A stretch of DNA of 64,000 nt from Bufo bufo (lineage: Eukaryota; Chordata; Amphibia; Anura; Bufonidae). Made by a program: the position numbers and the translations under genes. Below, piece after piece: positions 50,581-61,255 of the stretch. The notes under the pieces were generated by a model, which was not told the DNA's origin, did no database searches, and saw nothing but the letters and a program-made list of their open reading frames with translations. The stretch is taken from the NCBI RefSeq assembly GCF_905171765.1, contig NC_053390.1, forward strand, positions 517,972,852 to 518,036,851. Direction: 5' to 3'. Positions within the stretch are counted from its first letter, which is position 1. Every line of letters starts with the position of its first letter.

Positions 50581-51222
50581 TGTCACGGCTGTATGTGAGC
50601 AACAATAGTATACACAGTAAAAGAGCTACTGACCGGACCCAAACTAGGGAGGATAAAGGGTGACCCCTGTCCGACCCTCAAAGCTCTCCCTATGCTGCTA
50701 AAGCACATGCCCGGATCCAAATGGCAGAACGAGGCATGCCCACGTGCCTAAGACTGATGACCACTGTAACCCCTACAATAGTGGAAGGGGCACGGCCACC
50801 GGTGCCCTACTCAGTATATGGAGGGAACCGTGGCCACCTCAGATCCAGTCAGAAAATAGTCAGGTACACAACAATGTCTGTACACTTAGCTGAAAGTGTT
50901 GCAGCCGCAGAGAAGATGGATCCAAGGACAGCTGGTAATATCCGGAGTGCTTGCTGCAGCAGAACACAGGTCCAGTGAACTGATAGCTACAAGTGAAGAT
51001 ACTAAAGCAAGAGCTACAACTGAAATGAGAACTATAATCCACGCCCTACAATAGGAGGAGGGGTGATATAAAGAGAGGAAATCAAACGCATGAGGAACAG
51101 CTGGGAGGAAGGAAACCAAAAGTAAACAGAGCAGTGAGAACTCCTCCCAGCTCTAGTAGTGACATCATCACAGGGGTGGAGAAACAGAGCTGTGAGAACG
51201 TCCCAAAGCTCTGGTAGTGACA
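50581..51222 (-). repeat. Gypsy-3 LTR2 (inner, shared between copies 1 and 2)
   Basis: 642 bp. It serves at once as 5' LTR of copy 1 and 3' LTR of copy 2. No target duplication is present on either side; internal sequence abuts directly. It shares atggcagaacg and agaagatgg with LTR3, and is one base short at agagaggaaatc. Confidence 0.93.
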
Positions 51223-53084
51223 GTACCCCCCCCCCCTCTACGGGTGGACTCCGGACACCCAGGACCCACCTTCTCAGGATGAGCCCTATGAAATGCCCTG
51301 ATGAGGCGAGTGGCTTTAATGTCCGACACCGGAACCCACATCCTCTCCTCAGGACCATAACCCTTCCAATGAACGAGGTACTGAAGAGAACCGCGGACAA
51401 TGCGAGAGTCCACAATTCTGGAAACCTCAAACTCCAGATTGCCATCAACCAAAATCGGAGGAGGAGGCAAAGAGGAGGGTACCGTGGGCTGGACATATGG
51501 TTTTAAGAGAGATCTGTGAAATACATTATGTATCTTCCAAACCCGTGGAAGATCAAGACGGAAGGCAACAGGATTGATGACTGACAAGATTTTATAAGGC
51601 CCAATAAACTTGGGACCCAATTTCCAGGAGGGAACCTTCAGTTTAATGTTTCTTGTAGACAACCACACCAGATCACCCACATTCAGGTCCGGACCAGGCA
51701 CACGTCTCTTATCAGCCACACGCCTATACCTCTCACTCATCTTTTTAAGATTACTCTGAATCTTTTGCCAAATGGTAGACAAAGACGAGGAAAATCTCTC
51801 CTCCTCAGGTAAACCAGAAAGAGCCCCTCCCGAGAATGTCCCAAACTGCGGATGGAACCCATATGCACCAAAGAATGGTGACTTATCAGAAGATTCCTGA
51901 CGACGGTTGTTCAGAGCAAACTCAGCAAGAGGGAGAAATGAACACCAATCCTCCTCGTTCTCTGCCACAAAACAGCGCAAATATGTCTCCAGATTCTGAT
52001 TGAGGCGCTCAGTCTGACCATTCGACTGCGGGTGAAAAGCAGAAGAGAAGGATAGCCGAACCCCCAGGCGAGAATAGAAAGCCTTCCAGAACCTGGACAC
52101 AAACTGCGTGCCTCTATCGGAAACAATATCAGAGGGAATGCCGTGCAATTTAACAATATGGTCGACAAAAGCTTGCGCCAACGTTTTAGCATTGGGTAAA
52201 CCAGGGAAAGGTACAAAATGAGCCATCTTGCTAAAACGGTCCACCACCACCAGGATCACCGACTTCCCCGAGGAACGAGGAAGATCCGTGATAAAGTCCA
52301 TGGACAGGTGTGTCCAAGGACGGGAAGGTATGGGTAACGGGAGAAGGGAACCTGAAGGCCGTGAACGAGGGACCTTAGCGCGAGCGCACGTCTCACAAGC
52401 AGCCACAAAACCCTCCACCGACTTACGAAGAGCCGGCCACCAAAATCTCAGAGCAATGAGATCTACCGTGGCTCTACTCCCGGGGTGACCAGCAAGAACC
52501 GTATCATGATGCTCCTTAAAGAGTTTGTGACGTAGCTCAGGAGGCACGAACAACTTCCCAGAAGGACAACGGGCAGGTGCCTCAGTCTGGGCAGCCTGGA
52601 CCTCGGCCTCCAAATCGGAATATAGAGCAGAAACAACTACCCCCTCCGCCAAAATGGGACCCGGGTCCTCGGAGTTTCCTCCTCCCGGAAAGCAGCGAGA
52701 GAGAGCATCAGCATTCACATTTTTTATCCCAGGTCGGAATGTAACAACAAAATTGCATCTGGAGAAGAACAGAGACCATCTGGCCTGTCTCGGATTCAGA
52801 CGCCTGGCCGACTCCAAGTATGCCAGATTCTTATGGTCGGTAAAAACGGTGATAGGGTGCCTGGCCCCCTCCAACCAAAGGCGCCATTCCTCGAAAGCCA
52901 ACTTGATGGCCAACAACTCCCTATCTCCCACATCATAGTTTCTCTCTGCCGGGGAGAGTTTTTTAGAGAAAAAGGCACAGGGTCGCCATTTGGCAGGAGA
53001 AGGGCCCTGGGACAAAACCGCACCCACACCCACCTCGGAAGCATCCACCTCAACAATAAAAGGTAAGGAAACATCGGGATGCAC
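51168..53084 (-). CDS. pol: Gypsy-3 copy 2: RNase H, integrase, chromodomain
   Basis: A 638-codon frame with the same domain order as copy 1 and nearly identical residues. Differences seen include a leucine for methionine in the RNase H motif (SARRLNPRQ) and FSRCNFVV for FSRFNFVV. It ends at 51168 inside LTR2, in a different frame from copy 1 because the C run in the polypurine tract has another length. All integrase DDE residues and the chromodomain are retained. Confidence 0.88.
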   Translation of the reverse strand: MHPDVSLPFIVEVDASEVGVGAVLSQGPSPAKWRPCAFFSKKLSPAERNYDVGDRELLAIKLAFEEWRLWLEGARHPITVFTDHKNLAYLESARRLNPRQARWSLFFSRCNFVVTFRPGIKNVNADALSRCFPGGGNSEDPGPILAEGVVVSALYSDLEAEVQAAQTEAPARCPSGKLFVPPELRHKLFKEHHDTVLAGHPGSRATVDLIALRFWWPALRKSVEGFVAACETCARAKVPRSRPSGSLLPLPIPSRPWTHLSMDFITDLPRSSGKSVILVVVDRFSKMAHFVPFPGLPNAKTLAQAFVDHIVKLHGIPSDIVSDRGTQFVSRFWKAFYSRLGVRLSFSSAFHPQSNGQTERLNQNLETYLRCFVAENEEDWCSFLPLAEFALNNRRQESSDKSPFFGAYGFHPQFGTFSGGALSGLPEEERFSSSLSTIWQKIQSNLKKMSERYRRVADKRRVPGPDLNVGDLVWLSTRNIKLKVPSWKLGPKFIGPYKILSVINPVAFRLDLPRVWKIHNVFHRSLLKPYVQPTVPSSLPPPPILVDGNLEFEVSRIVDSRIVRGSLQYLVHWKGYGPEERMWVPVSDIKATRLIRAFHRAHPEKVGPGCPESTRRGGGGTVTTRALGRSHSSVSPPL

Positions 53085-53853
53085 AAAGAAGGGGGCAGAC
53101 GCAAAACTCTCTTTAATCTTAGAAAAGGCTGCAAGCGCCTCCTCCGACCAAGAGGAAAAATCCGCCCCCTTTTTTTGTCATGTCAGTGAGGGGTTTGACA
53201 ACAGAGGAATAATTCAAAATGAATTTTCTGTAATAGTTCGCAAAACCCAGAAAGCGCATCAATGCCTTCTGATTCTCAGGAAGCTCCCACTCAAGTACAG
53301 CACGGACCTTCTCCGGATCCATGCGAAAACCAGGAGCAGAGAGGAGAAAACCCAGAAATTGAATCTCCGATACCATAAAAAGACATTTCTCCAGCTTGTC
53401 GTACAATTTATTTTCCCGCAGAATCTGCAGAACCTAAAAAGGTTATCCTGATGGGTCTGAACATCAGGGGAAAAAATCTAAATATCATCAAGATACACCA
53501 ATACAAATTTCCCCATTAAATGGTAGAAAATACTATTAACAAAATGCTGAAAGACGGCCGGAGCATTCATCAGGCCGAAAGGCATAACGAGATTCTCGAA
53601 ATGCCCGTTAGGGGTATTAAAGGCCGTTTTCCATTCATCCCCCTCTCTGACCCTGACCAGGTTGTACACGCCTCTCAAATCCAATTTGGAAAACACCTTG
53701 GCCCCAACAATTTGGTTGAAGAGGTCCGGGATCAGAGGAAGGGGATAGGGATCGCGAATCGTGATACGGTTCAGCTCCCTAAAATCTAGGCAAGGTCTCA
53801 GAGAGCCATCTTTTTTTTTAACAAAAAAAAAAACCCGCGGCCACAGGTGACTT
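53085..53853 (-). pseudogene. pol: Gypsy-3 copy 2: reverse transcriptase, broken
   Basis: Same RT motifs and the same two lesions as copy 1: TAG after YLDDI (about 53477) and the shifted frame in the A7 run near 53168. A shorter A/T tract here (about 53812-53835) joins the RT frame to a different upstream frame. Copies 2 and 3 share the variant cctaaaaaggttatcc where copy 1 has cctgaaaaagatgatcc, which introduces an extra stop. Confidence 0.85.
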
Positions 53854-55449
53854 TTAGGGACGAATATGCCCCTTCTCGAGACTCTCGGAGATATAAGTTC
53901 GCATTGCGATTCTTTCCGGTTGTGAGAGATTGTAGAGGCGTGCTTTTGGCAGCTTGGCGCCGGGAATGAGGTTAATGGGACAGTCAAACTCCCGGTGAGG
54001 AGGTAGCTCCTGAACACTGCTCTCGGAAAACACGTCCGAGAAATCAGAGAGAAATGATGGCACAGTTTTAGTAGACACCTCTGCAAAAGTCGCTGTGAGA
54101 CAATTCTCTCTACAAAAGTCACTCCACTCATTTATTTGCCTTCCTTGCCAATCAATAGTGGGGTTATGTCTAGTGAGCCAGGGTAACCCCAAAACTAGAG
54201 GAGAAGGCAATCCGATAAGGACAAAACAAGATATATCCTCCACATGAGTGTCACCTACAGCTAGCCGGATATTGTGAACAATGCCCTTCAGAGATCTCTG
54301 TGAGAGTGGAGCAGAGTCAATAGCAAAAACAGGTATATCCTTTTCTAATGTGCAAACCTGAAAACCATGCATGGCTACAAATTGAGTGTCAATAAGATTG
54401 ACGGCCGCTCCACTATCGACAAAAATCTCACAAGAAATTACTTTGCTCTCTAGCGCCACCCTGGCAGACAGGAGAAAACGGGAACTGCAGGTCAGAGGAA
54501 AAGCATCAATTCCTACATCAACTTTGCCCAAAGTAGCAGATGAAGCAGAATTTGATGATTTACCTTTTGAGGTTTTTATCTTATTATCGCTCTTAGTACA
54601 GTTCAAGAATCTCCTAGACGGACAAACATTTGCCAAATGACCTATGCCCCCACAACAAAAACACACCATACTCTGAGGACTAAATCCTCTTTTATCAGGG
54701 GCAAGTCGACCTAGCTGCATGGGCTCCTCCTCAGAGGGGAGCGAGACAGGATGAGGCCCCTGCACACTGAATGAGTCCGCACCACTGCCCCTAGACTGAC
54801 AATGGCTGGACAGAGAGGTCTCGTTTCTTTCTCTTAGACGCCTGTCAAGGCGTACCGCCAATGACATGGCAGACTCTAAGGACGTTGGTCTCTCATGGAA
54901 AGCAAACGCATCTTTCAATCTCTCTGAGAGACCATGACAGAACTGACTCCGGAGTGCAGCATCATTCCAACCCGAATCAGCTGCCCATCTCCGAAATTCA
55001 GAACAATAAAGCTCCGCAGACAGTTTGTTCTGGCATAAAACACGTAAGTTAGATTCGGCCAGAGCAACACGATCCGGGTCATCAGAAATCTGCCCCAGGG
55101 CCACAAAAAATCTTTCCACGGATCGAAGGGAGGGATCCCCTGATGGCAGCGAAAAAGCCCAAGTCTGAGCATTACCCCTGAGCAGGGAGATGACAATCCT
55201 CACCCTCTGCTCCTGATTACCAGAGGAGTGGGGACACAAGCAAAAATGGAGTTTGCATGCCTCTCTGAAGCGAACAAAATTCTCACTGCCCCCGGAGAAC
55301 GTTTCCGGAAGTGAGACCTTTGGCTCGCAACAGACTCCATGAGCCGGAGCAGAGCCCAATGCTTGAAGCTGAGTCATAGATTGACGGAGATCCGCTACTT
55401 CCAAAGAAAGACCCTGCATGCGGTCAACCAGGCCAGAAAGCGGATCCAT
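53854..55449 (-). CDS. gag-pol: Gypsy-3 copy 2: gag and protease
   Basis: A 531-codon frame whose translation is identical to copy 1 as far as I can compare (same start, zinc knuckle at 263-276, DSGA at 346, same terminal TAA). Such identity over 1.6 kb supports recent duplication within the array. Confidence 0.9.
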   Translation of the reverse strand: MDPLSGLVDRMQGLSLEVADLRQSMTQLQALGSAPAHGVCCEPKVSLPETFSGGSENFVRFREACKLHFCLCPHSSGNQEQRVRIVISLLRGNAQTWAFSLPSGDPSLRSVERFFVALGQISDDPDRVALAESNLRVLCQNKLSAELYCSEFRRWAADSGWNDAALRSQFCHGLSERLKDAFAFHERPTSLESAMSLAVRLDRRLRERNETSLSSHCQSRGSGADSFSVQGPHPVSLPSEEEPMQLGRLAPDKRGFSPQSMVCFCCGGIGHLANVCPSRRFLNCTKSDNKIKTSKGKSSNSASSATLGKVDVGIDAFPLTCSSRFLLSARVALESKVISCEIFVDSGAAVNLIDTQFVAMHGFQVCTLEKDIPVFAIDSAPLSQRSLKGIVHNIRLAVGDTHVEDISCFVLIGLPSPLVLGLPWLTRHNPTIDWQGRQINEWSDFCRENCLTATFAEVSTKTVPSFLSDFSDVFSESSVQELPPHREFDCPINLIPGAKLPKARLYNLSQPERIAMRTYISESLEKGHIRP

Positions 55450-55480
55450 GTCAAAAAAGGACGGTTTTGGTGGATTATAA

Positions 55481-56123
55481 TGTCACGGCTGTATGTGAGC
55501 AACAATAGTATACACAGTAAAAGAGCTACTGACCGGACCCAAACTAGGGAGGATAAAGGGTGACCCCTGTCCGACCCTCAAAGCTCTCCCTATGCTGCTA
55601 AAGCACATGCCCGGATCCAAATGGCAGAACGAGGCATGCCCACGTGCCTAAGACTGATGACCACTGTAACCCCTACAATAGTGGAAGGGGCACGGCCACC
55701 GGTGCCCTACTCAGTATATGGAGGGAACCGTGGCCACCTCAGATCCAGTCAGAAAATAGTCAGGTACACAACAATGTCTGTACACTTAGCTGAAAGTGTT
55801 GCAGCCGCAGAGAAGATGGATCCAAGGACAGCTGGTAATATCCGGAGTGCTTGCTGCAGCAGAACACAGGTCCAGTGAACTGATAGCTACAAGTGAAGAT
55901 ACTAAAGCAAGAGCTACAACTGAAATGAGAACTATAATCCACGCCCTACAATAGGAGGAGGGGTGATATAAAGAGAGGGAAATCAAACGCATGAGGAACA
56001 GCTGGGAGGAAGGAAACCAAAAGTAAACAGAGCAGTGAGAACTCCTCCCAGCTCTAGTAGTGACATCATCACAGGGGTGGAGAAACAGAGCTGTGAGAAC
56101 GTCCCAAAGCTCTGGTAGTGACA
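55481..56123 (-). repeat. Gypsy-3 LTR3 (inner, shared between copies 2 and 3)
   Basis: 643 bp. It differs from LTR2 at only one position that I noticed (agagagggaaatc), and from the outer LTRs at several. This pattern is expected if a unit containing one inner LTR was duplicated. Confidence 0.93.
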
Positions 56124-57987
56124 GTACCCCCCCCCCCCCTCTACGGGTGGACTCCGGACACCCAGGACCCACCTTCTCAGGATGAGCCCTATGAAATGCC
56201 CTGATGAGGCGAGTGGCTTTAATGTCCGACACCGGAACCCACATCCTCTCCTCAGGACCATAACCCTTCCAATGAACGAGGTACTGAAGAGAACCGCGGA
56301 CAATGCGAGAGTCCACAATTCTGGAAACCTCAAACTCCAGATTGCCATCAACCAAAATCGGAGGAGGAGGCAAAGAGGAGGGTACCGTGGGCTGGACATA
56401 TGGTTTTAAGAGAGATCTGTGAAATACATTATGTATCTTCCAAACCCGTGGAAGATCAAGACGGAAGGCAACAGGATTGATGACTGACAAGATTTTATAA
56501 GGCCCAATAAACTTGGGACCCAATTTCCAGGAGGGAACCTTCAGTTTAATGTTTCTTGTAGACAACCACACCAGATCACCCACATTCAGGTCCGGACCAG
56601 GCACACGTCTCTTATCAGCCACACGCCTATACCTCTCACTCATCTTTTTAAGATTACTCTGAATCTTTTGCCAAATGGTAGACAAAGACGAGGAAAATCT
56701 CTCCTCCTCAGGTAAACCAGAAAGAGCCCCTCCCGAGAATGTCCCAAACTGCGGATGGAACCCATATGCACCAAAGAATGGTGACTTATCAGAAGATTCC
56801 TGACGACGGTTGTTCAGAGCAAACTCAGCAAGAGGGAGAAATGAACACCAATCCTCCTGGTTCTCTGCCACAAAACAGCGCAAATATGTCTCCAGATTCT
56901 GATTGAGGCGCTCAGTCTGACCATTCGACTGCGGGTGAAAAGCAGAAGAGAAGGATAGCCGAACCCCCAGGCGAGAATAGAAAGCCTTCCAGAACCTGGA
57001 CACAAACTGCGTGCCTCTATCGGAAACAATATCAGAGGGAATGCCGTGCAATTTAACAATATGGTCGACAAAAGCTTGCGCCAACGTTTTAGCATTGGGT
57101 AAACCAGGGAAAGGTACAAAATGAGCCATCTTGCTAAAACGGTCCACCACCACCAGGATCACCGACTTCCCCGAGGAACGAGGAAGATCCGTGATAAAGT
57201 CCATGGACAGGTGTGTCCAAGGACGGGAAGGTATGGGTAACGGGAGAAGGGAACCTGAAGGCCGTGAACGAGGGACCTTAGCGCGAGCGCACGTCTCACA
57301 AGCAGCCACAAAACCCTCCACCGACTTACGAAGAGCCGGCCACCAAAATCTCAGAGCAATGAGATCTACCGTGGCTCTACTCCCGGGGTGACCAGCAAGA
57401 ACCGTATCATGATGCTCCTTAAAGAGTTTGTGACGTAGCTCAGGAGGCACGAACAACTTCCCAGAAGGACAACGGGCAGGTGCCTCAGTCTGGGCAGCCT
57501 GGACCTCGGCCTCCAAATCGGAATATAGAGCAGAAACAACTACCCCCTCCGCCAAAATGGGACCCGGGTCCTCGGAGTTTCCTCCTCCCGGAAAGCAGCG
57601 AGAGAGAGCATCAGCATTCACATTTTTTATCCCAGGTCGGAATGTAACAACAAAATTGAATCTGGAGAAGAACAGAGACCATCTGGCCTGTCTCGGATTC
57701 ATACGCCTGGCCGACTCCAAGTATGCCAGATTCTTATGGTCGGTAAAAACGGTGATAGGGTGCCTGGCCCCCTCCAACCAAAGGCGCCATTCCTCGAAAG
57801 CCAACTTGATGGCCAACAACTCCCTATCTCCCACATCATAGTTTCTCTCTGCCGGGGAGAGTTTTTTAGAGAAAAAGGCACAGGGTCGCCATTTGGCAGG
57901 AGAAGGGCCCTGGGACAAAACCGCACCCACACCCACCTCGGAAGCATCCACCTCAACAATAAAAGGTAAGGAAACATCGGGATGCAC
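55786..57987 (-). CDS. pol: Gypsy-3 copy 3: RNase H, integrase, chromodomain
   Basis: A 733-codon frame, as in copies 1 and 2, with RNase H, HHCC, DDE, GPY/F-like and chromodomain all present. It carries the copy-1 version of the RNase H segment (SARRMNPRQ, FSRFNF). The frame ends inside LTR3 after reading through the polypurine tract. Confidence 0.88.
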   Translation of the reverse strand: MHPDVSLPFIVEVDASEVGVGAVLSQGPSPAKWRPCAFFSKKLSPAERNYDVGDRELLAIKLAFEEWRLWLEGARHPITVFTDHKNLAYLESARRMNPRQARWSLFFSRFNFVVTFRPGIKNVNADALSRCFPGGGNSEDPGPILAEGVVVSALYSDLEAEVQAAQTEAPARCPSGKLFVPPELRHKLFKEHHDTVLAGHPGSRATVDLIALRFWWPALRKSVEGFVAACETCARAKVPRSRPSGSLLPLPIPSRPWTHLSMDFITDLPRSSGKSVILVVVDRFSKMAHFVPFPGLPNAKTLAQAFVDHIVKLHGIPSDIVSDRGTQFVSRFWKAFYSRLGVRLSFSSAFHPQSNGQTERLNQNLETYLRCFVAENQEDWCSFLPLAEFALNNRRQESSDKSPFFGAYGFHPQFGTFSGGALSGLPEEERFSSSLSTIWQKIQSNLKKMSERYRRVADKRRVPGPDLNVGDLVWLSTRNIKLKVPSWKLGPKFIGPYKILSVINPVAFRLDLPRVWKIHNVFHRSLLKPYVQPTVPSSLPPPPILVDGNLEFEVSRIVDSRIVRGSLQYLVHWKGYGPEERMWVPVSDIKATRLIRAFHRAHPEKVGPGCPESTRRGGGGVLSLPELWDVLTALFLHPCDDVTTRAGRSSHCSVYFWFPSSQLFLMRLISLSLYHPSSYCRAWIIVLISVVALALVSSLVAISSLDLCSAAASTPDITSCPWIHLLCGCNTFS

Positions 57988-58757
57988 AAAGAAGGGGGCA
58001 GACGCAAAACTCTCTTTAATCTTAGAAAAGGCTGCAAGCGCCTCCTCCGACCAAGAGGAAAAATCCGCCCCCTTTTTTTGTCATGTCAGTGAGGGGTTTG
58101 ACAACAGAGGAATAATTCAAAATGAATTTTCTGTAATAGTTCGCAAAACCCAGAAAGCGCATCAATGCCTTCTGATTCTCAGGAAGCTCCCACTCAAGTA
58201 CAGCACGGACCTTCTCCGGATCCATGCGAAAACCAGGAGCAGAGAGGAGAAAACCCAGAAATTGAATCTCCGATACCATAAAAAGACATTTCTCCAGCTT
58301 GTCGTACAATTTATTTTCCCGCAGAATCTGCAGAACCTAAAAAGGTTATCCTGATGGGTCTGAACATCAGGGGAAAAAATCTAAATATCATCAAGATACA
58401 CCAATACAAATTTCCCCATTAAATGGTAGAAAATACTATTAACAAAATGCTGAAAGACGGCCGGAGCATTCATCAGGCCGAAAGGCATAACGAGATTCTC
58501 GAAATGCCCGTTAGGGGTATTAAAGGCCGTTTTCCATTCATCCCCCTCTCTGACCCTGACCAGGTTGTACACGCCTCTCAAATCCAATTTGGAAAACACC
58601 TTGGCCCCAACAATTTGGTTGAAGAGGTCCGGGATCAGAGGAAGGGGATAGGGATCGCGAATCGTGATACGGTTCAGCTCCCTAAAATCTAGGCAAGGTC
58701 TCAGAGAGCCATCTTTTTTTTTAACAAAAAAAAAAAACCCGCGGCCACAGGTGACTT
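57988..58757 (-). pseudogene. pol: Gypsy-3 copy 3: reverse transcriptase, broken
   Basis: It carries the same TAG after YLDDI (about 58381), the same A7 frameshift near 58072 and the copy-2 variant cctaaaaaggttatcc. RT motif [15 protein letters not shown] is at 58555-58599. The T/A tract near 58712-58738 again has its own length. Confidence 0.85.
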
Positions 58758-60353
58758 TTAGGGACGAATATGCCCCTTCTCGAGACTCTCGGAGATATAA
58801 GTTCGCATTGCGATTCTTTCCGGTTGTGAGAGATTGTAGAGGCGTGCTTTTGGCAGCTTGGCGCCGGGAATGAGGTTAATGGGACAGTCAAACTCCCGGT
58901 GAGGAGGTAGCTCCTGAACACTGCTCTCGGAAAACACGTCCGAGAAATCAGAGAGAAATGATGGCACAGTTTTAGTAGACACCTCTGCAAAAGTCGCTGT
59001 GAGACAATTCTCTCTACAAAAGTCACTCCACTCATTTATTTGCCTTCCTTGCCAATCAATAGTGGGGTTATGTCTAGTGAGCCAGGGTAACCCCAAAACT
59101 AGAGGAGAAGGCAATCCGATAAGGACAAAACAAGATATATCCTCCACATGAGTGTCACCTACAGCTAGCCGGATATTGTGAACAATGCCCTTCAGAGATC
59201 TCTGTGAGAGTGGAGCAGAGTCAATAGCAAAAACAGGTATATCCTTTTCTAATGTGCAAACCTGAAAACCATGCATGGCTACAAATTGAGTGTCAATAAG
59301 ATTGACGGCCGCTCCACTATCGACAAAAATCTCACAAGAAATTACTTTGCTCTCTAGCGCCACCCCTGGCAGACAGGAGAAAACGGGAACTGCAGGTCAG
59401 AGGAAAAGCATCAATTCCTACATCAACTTTGCCCAAAGTAGCAGATGAAGCAGAATTTGATGATTTACCTTTTGAGGTTTTTATCTTATTATCGCTCTTA
59501 GTACAGTTCAAGAATCTCCTAGACGGACAAACATTTGCCAAATGACCTATGCCCCCACAACAAAAACACACCATACTCTGAGGACTAAATCCTCTTTTAT
59601 CAGGGGCAAGTCGACCTAGCTGCATGGGCTCCTCCTCAGAGGGGAGCGAGACAGGATGAGGCCCCTGCACACTGAATGAGTCCGCACCACTGCCCCTAGA
59701 CTGACAATGGCTGGACAGAGAGGTCTCGTTTCTTTCTCTTAGACGCCTGTCAAGGCGTACCGCCAATGACATGGCAGACTCTAAGGACGTTGGTCTCTCA
59801 TGGAAAGCAAACGCATCTTTCAATCTCTCTGAGAGACCATGACAGAACTGACTCCGGAGTGCAGCATCATTCCAACCCGAATCAGCTGCCCATCTCCGAA
59901 ATTCAGAACAATAAAGCTCCGCAGACAGTTTGTTCTGGCATAAAACACGTAAGTTAGATTCGGCCAGAGCAACACGATCCGGGTCATCAGAAATCTGCCC
60001 CAGGGCCACAAAAAATCTTTCCACGGATCGAAGGGAGGGATCCCCTGATGGCAGCGAAAAAGCCCAAGTCTGAGCATTACCCTGAGCAGGGAGATGACAA
60101 TCCTCACCCTCTGCTCCTGATTACCAGAGGAGTGGGGACACAAGCAAAAATGGAGTTTGCATGCCTCTCTGAAGCGAACAAAATTCTCACTGCCCCCGGA
60201 GAACGTTTCCGGAAGTGAGACCTTTGGCTCGCAACAGACTCCATGAGCCGGAGCAGAGCCCAATGCTTGAAGCTGAGTCATAGATTGACGGAGATCCGCT
60301 ACTTCCAAAGAAAGACCCTGCATGCGGTCAACCAGGCCAGAAAGCGGATCCAT
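58758..60353 (-). pseudogene. gag-pol: Gypsy-3 copy 3: gag and protease, two extra indels
   Basis: Same gene as 48954-50549 but split into three frames. One C is missing near 60080 (cattaccctgagc against cattacccctgagc), which breaks gag after about residue 90. One C is added near 59363 (gccacccctggcag), which breaks the frame just before the protease. The segments 59820-60353, 59332-60024 and 58758-59363 carry the gag N-terminus, the zinc knuckle and the DSGA protease site respectively. The terminal TAA is shared with the other copies. Confidence 0.88.
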
Positions 60354-60384
60354 GTCAAAAAAGGACGGTTTTGGTGGATTATAA

Positions 60385-61027
60385 TGTCACGGCTGTATGT
60401 GAGCAACAATAGTATACACAGTAAAAGAGCTACTGACCGGACCCAAACTAGGGAGGATAAAGGGTGACCCCTGTCCGACCCTCAAAGCTCTCCCTATGCT
60501 GCTAAAGCACATGCCCGGATCCAAATGGCGGAACGAGGCATGCCCACGTGCCTAAGACTGATGACCACTGTAACCCCTACAATAGTGGAAGGGGCACGGC
60601 CACCGGTGCCCTACTCAGTATATGGAGGGAACCGTGGCCACCTCAGATCCAGTCAGAAAATAGTCAGGTACACAACAATGTCTGTACACTTAGCTGAAAG
60701 TGTTGCAGCCGCAGAGAAGACGGATCCAAGGACAGCTGGTAATATCCGGAGTGCTTGCTGCAGCAGAACACAGGTCCAGTGAACTGATAGCTACAAGTGA
60801 AGATACTAAAGCAAGAGCTACAACTGAAATGAGAACTATAATCCACGCCCTACAATAGGAGGAGGGGTGATATAAAGAGAGGGAAATCAAACGCATGAGG
60901 AACAGCTGGGAGGAAGGAAACCAAAAGTAAACAGAGCAGTGAGAACTCCTCCCAGCTCTAGTAGTGACATCATCACAGGGGTGGAGAAACAGAGCTGTGA
61001 GAACGTCCCAAAGCTCTGGTAGTGACA
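60385..61027 (-). repeat. Gypsy-3 LTR4 (outer, 5')
   Basis: 643 bp, followed by the target duplication cttta. It shares atggcggaacg with LTR1 but agactgatgaccac with LTR2 and LTR3. It is the only LTR with the full 5' position of a normal element: a gag ATG on one side and a target duplication on the other. Confidence 0.93.
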
Positions 61028-61032
61028 CTTTA

Positions 61033-61255
61033 GCTGTGAAACAACCCCATATCATCAGGTTTCCTCCACCGAACAGTTCCTTCAATTTCTAGATTGGTTA
61101 GCCCCCTTTTCCCTTGTTTCTTAGAGACCCATTTGCACCTATCAGAGCCTGGTCTATTGACTTTCGTCTCATCGCTCCAGATCACCCGTTTCCAATCTTC
61201 TAATGTCCACACTTTTTTGCAAACTGAAGCCAATGCTTCTTAAGACGATATTTAC
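61033..61255 (-). pseudogene. Tc1-type element B, upstream half of the catalytic domain
   Basis: Read on the minus strand it gives EDWKRVIWSDETKVN, with the first catalytic aspartate, then GSDRCKWVSKKQGKRG and GGGNLMIWGCFTAK. After one target copy the reading continues at 45673 with the downstream half. The N-terminal DNA-binding region is absent; sequence beyond 61255 is a degenerate minisatellite. The two halves and the duplicated cttta prove that the gypsy array split one transposase gene. Confidence 0.85.

Larger units (their letters stand above)
45679..61027 (-). mobile_element. Gypsy-3 tandem array: four LTRs, three internal regions
   Basis: LTRs start at 45679, 50581, 55481 and 60385 (periods 4,902, 4,900 and 4,904). 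Internal regions are 46321-50580, 51223-55480 and 56124-60384. Only the outer edges carry the 5-bp duplication cttta (45674-45678 and 61028-61032), so the array descends from one insertion into the Tc1 element B transposase. The element is a chromodomain Ty3/gypsy: gag, protease, RT, RNase H, integrase, chromodomain. Array copies are nearly identical and share lesions. Confidence 0.93.
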
